Source: CAYZJD01 sp964478455
Lineage (GTDB): Bacteria; Acidobacteriota; Terriglobia; Bryobacterales; Bryobacteraceae
NCBI GenBank assembly: GCA_964478455.1
Contig: CAYZJD010000250.1
Coordinates: 1 to 7,179 of the forward strand
DNA: 7,179 nt
Direction of reading: 5' to 3'
Below are positions 6,102 to 7,179 of the stretch, one piece after another. A program made the position numbers and the translations under genes. The notes under the pieces are model-generated. The model made no database searches. It saw only the letters and a list, made by a program, of their open reading frames with translations, and had not been told where the DNA came from. Position 1 is the stretch's first letter; each line of letters starts with the position of its first letter.

Positions 6102-7055
6102 GTGACGAAGCTCTTCCTCGGCGTGGACGGCGGACAGTCCAGCACGACCGCGCTCATCGGCGACTCGGGCGGCCGGGTGCTTGGATGCGGCCGGGGCGGC
6201 CCGTGCAACCACATCGCCGGCAAAGAGGGGCGGACCAAGTTCGTTCGCACGATTCGCGACTGCCTTCAAGCGGCTTGCTCTCCGGCGGGCCTCGACGCGA
6301 ACACGGCACGCTTCGCCTCCGCTTGCCTCGGCTTCAGCGGCGGGCCGGAGGACAAAGAAGCGATCGTGCGCGAGATGCTTACCGCGGACCGGATGACCGT
6401 CACCTACGATGCGCCGATCGCTCTGGCCGGCGCAACCGCCGGCGGGCCCGGCATCATCGTGATCGCCGGCACGGGATCGATTGCCTTTGGCCGCAATGCC
6501 GCGGGCAGAACCGCGCGCGCCGGCGGCTGGGGCTACATCTACGGGGACGAGGGAGGCGCCTTCGACATCGCCCGCCGGGCACTGCGCGCGGTCCTGCGCT
6601 TCGAAGAAGGCTGGGGGCCGCCGACAACGCTCCATCCGATGCTGCTCGCAGAGACCGGCGCCGCCAGCGCCAACGGCTTGCTGCATCGCTTGTACACCAC
6701 CGAGTTCTCCCGCCCGCGGATCGCAGCGCTGGCGGTGCTGGTGGACCGCGCAGCCGAACAGGACGATGCGGTCGCCCGCTCGATCCTGGAAACCGCCGCG
6801 ATGGAACTCGTGGGGCTGGCATCCGCCGTCCGCCGGCAGTTGTTTCCAGCCGGCGAACTTGTGCGGCTGGCTCACGTGGGCGGCGCATTCCGCAGCGAGA
6901 TCCTGCGCAGCTACTTCTGCGCGGCGGCGGACGTGGCCGGGGGGATGAGAGCAGGACCACCGGTTCACGGCCCTGCCGCGGGAGCGCTGCTCGAAGCGTA
7001 CCGCGCCGAGGGCCTGTTGCCGCATCTCGTCGATCTGCCGGAGGAAGAGAAATGA
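6102..7055 (+). CDS. BadF/BadG/BcrA/BcrD-type ATPase, probable N-acetylglucosamine kinase
   Basis: Predicted cytosolic kinase that phosphorylates an amino sugar, most likely N-acetylglucosamine, with ATP. Taking the GTG at 6102 gives 317 residues, in the range of this family. Motifs in order: phosphate-1 loop FLGVDGGQSST (5-15), TYDAPIALAG (101-110) with Asp103 at the position of the catalytic base in NAGK enzymes, phosphate-2 IAGTGSIAFG (121-130), GGWGYIYGDEGGAFDI (141-156), and the adenosine-side LAHVGGAFRSEIL (257-269). The family usually has GDEGS; here it is GDEGG. The frame stays open upstream to an ATG at 5982, but that would overlap the divergent VWA gene and add about 40 residues encoded by the intergenic repeat, so I reject it. 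No clear Shine-Dalgarno precedes the GTG, so the start is uncertain by a few codons. Glucosamine kinase or a MurK-like role is also possible. The stop overlaps the next ATG (ATGA). Confidence 0.85.
   Translation: MTKLFLGVDGGQSSTTALIGDSGGRVLGCGRGGPCNHIAGKEGRTKFVRTIRDCLQAACSPAGLDANTARFASACLGFSGGPEDKEAIVREMLTADRMTVTYDAPIALAGATAGGPGIIVIAGTGSIAFGRNAAGRTARAGGWGYIYGDEGGAFDIARRALRAVLRFEEGWGPPTTLHPMLLAETGAASANGLLHRLYTTEFSRPRIAALAVLVDRAAEQDDAVARSILETAAMELVGLASAVRRQLFPAGELVRLAHVGGAFRSEILRSYFCAAADVAGGMRAGPPVHGPAAGALLEAYRAEGLLPHLVDLPEEEK
7040..7044 (+). promoter_or_regulatory. Ribosome binding site for the M20 peptidase gene
   Basis: GGAGG, 7 bases before the ATG at 7052, lies inside the last codons of the kinase gene. 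It is the best Shine-Dalgarno in the window and fixes the start of the overlapping downstream gene. Confidence 0.7.
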
Positions 7056-7179
7056 AACCGACGCTGTTGTTGCTAGCCGCCCTCGCCGCGGCCGGTGCGG
7101 AGCCGGACTGGAACCACCTCGACGCCTACGCGCTCGACCTGCTTCAGAGGTACATCCGCGTCGAGTCCGTCAATCCGCC
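7052..7179 (+). CDS. Secreted M20-family peptidase, N-terminal fragment
   Basis: Only the first 42 codons are present; the gene continues beyond the window. Residues 1-15 are a signal peptide (MKPTLLLLAALAAAG), followed by AEPDWNHLDAYALDLLQRYI. The segment LLQRYIRVESVNP matches the conserved opening of M20/M25/M40 zinc carboxypeptidases and aminoacylases ('L..YI.I.T.NPPG'). No zinc ligands lie within the fragment, so the family call rests on this one motif. Expected role: hydrolysis of peptides or N-acyl amino acids outside the cytoplasm. It overlaps the kinase stop by ATGA and has its own GGAGG, so the two genes form an operon. Confidence 0.65.
   Translation, partial: MKPTLLLLAALAAAGAEPDWNHLDAYALDLLQRYIRVESVNP

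Noticed and set aside
6089..6104. Possible leaderless promoter: TAGTAT just before the kinase GTG
   Set aside because: The spacing to the GTG would suit a leaderless transcript, but there is no -35 element and a single AT-containing hexamer is weak evidence.
5775..7025. Long open frame (416 codons) on the minus strand over the kinase and the start of the VWA gene
   Set aside because: Its product is Arg/Ala/Gly-rich without a recognisable domain, it lies antisense to a clear kinase and in another frame of the VWA gene, and it includes the NRRDAEDAE repeat. It is a GC-rich shadow frame.

Overview
The window is GC-rich, densely coded bacterial DNA that most likely comes from an acidobacterium, probably of the Bryobacter/Solibacter type. 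The main taxonomic clue is the large minus-strand gene. It joins an N-terminal module with the 'LPNY.C.ETIER' signature to a 'VWFA-related' domain with a DRLNTS-type motif, and both are typical of Acidobacteriota. High GC, very tight gene packing and a tandem CTCTGCGTC repeat fit this but do not prove it. The lineage call is inference from remembered family features, not from a search.

Layout. (1) Bases 3-3387, plus strand: a tightly coupled trio. It holds an endonuclease III (nth) missing its first few codons, a small lipoprotein of unknown function, and a 737-residue polytopic GT-C glycosyltransferase with a discoidin-like domain in its soluble C-terminal part. Joins are ATGA (nth/lipoprotein) and TAATG (lipoprotein/glycosyltransferase), so the three are probably co-transcribed and translationally coupled. 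(2) Bases 3388-5994, minus strand: one 868-residue secreted protein that looks like a fusion of two acidobacterial secreted families through a Pro/Ala linker built of 30-bp repeats. It converges on the glycosyltransferase with no base between the stop codons. (3) Bases 5995-6101: the only intergenic stretch, about 107 bp between divergent genes. It carries the tandem CTCTGCGTC repeat. (4) Bases 6102-7179, plus strand: an N-acetylglucosamine kinase-like BadF-family ATPase overlapping by ATGA the start of a secreted M20-type metallopeptidase that runs off the window.

How the genes may work together. Apart from nth and the sugar kinase, the products are predicted to be exported or membrane-bound. 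The lipoprotein and glycosyltransferase look like a small envelope-glycan unit. The kinase and peptidase would fit salvage of amino sugars and peptides from cell wall or other polymers. Both functional groupings are inference.

I see no RNA genes, CRISPR arrays, transposases, phage genes or defence systems. The least ordinary items are the fused VWA protein, the lipoprotein/glycosyltransferase pair with its nested discoidin-like domain, the repeat in the divergent intergenic region, and two perfect intragenic inverted repeats. I do not see a convincing new multi-gene system.
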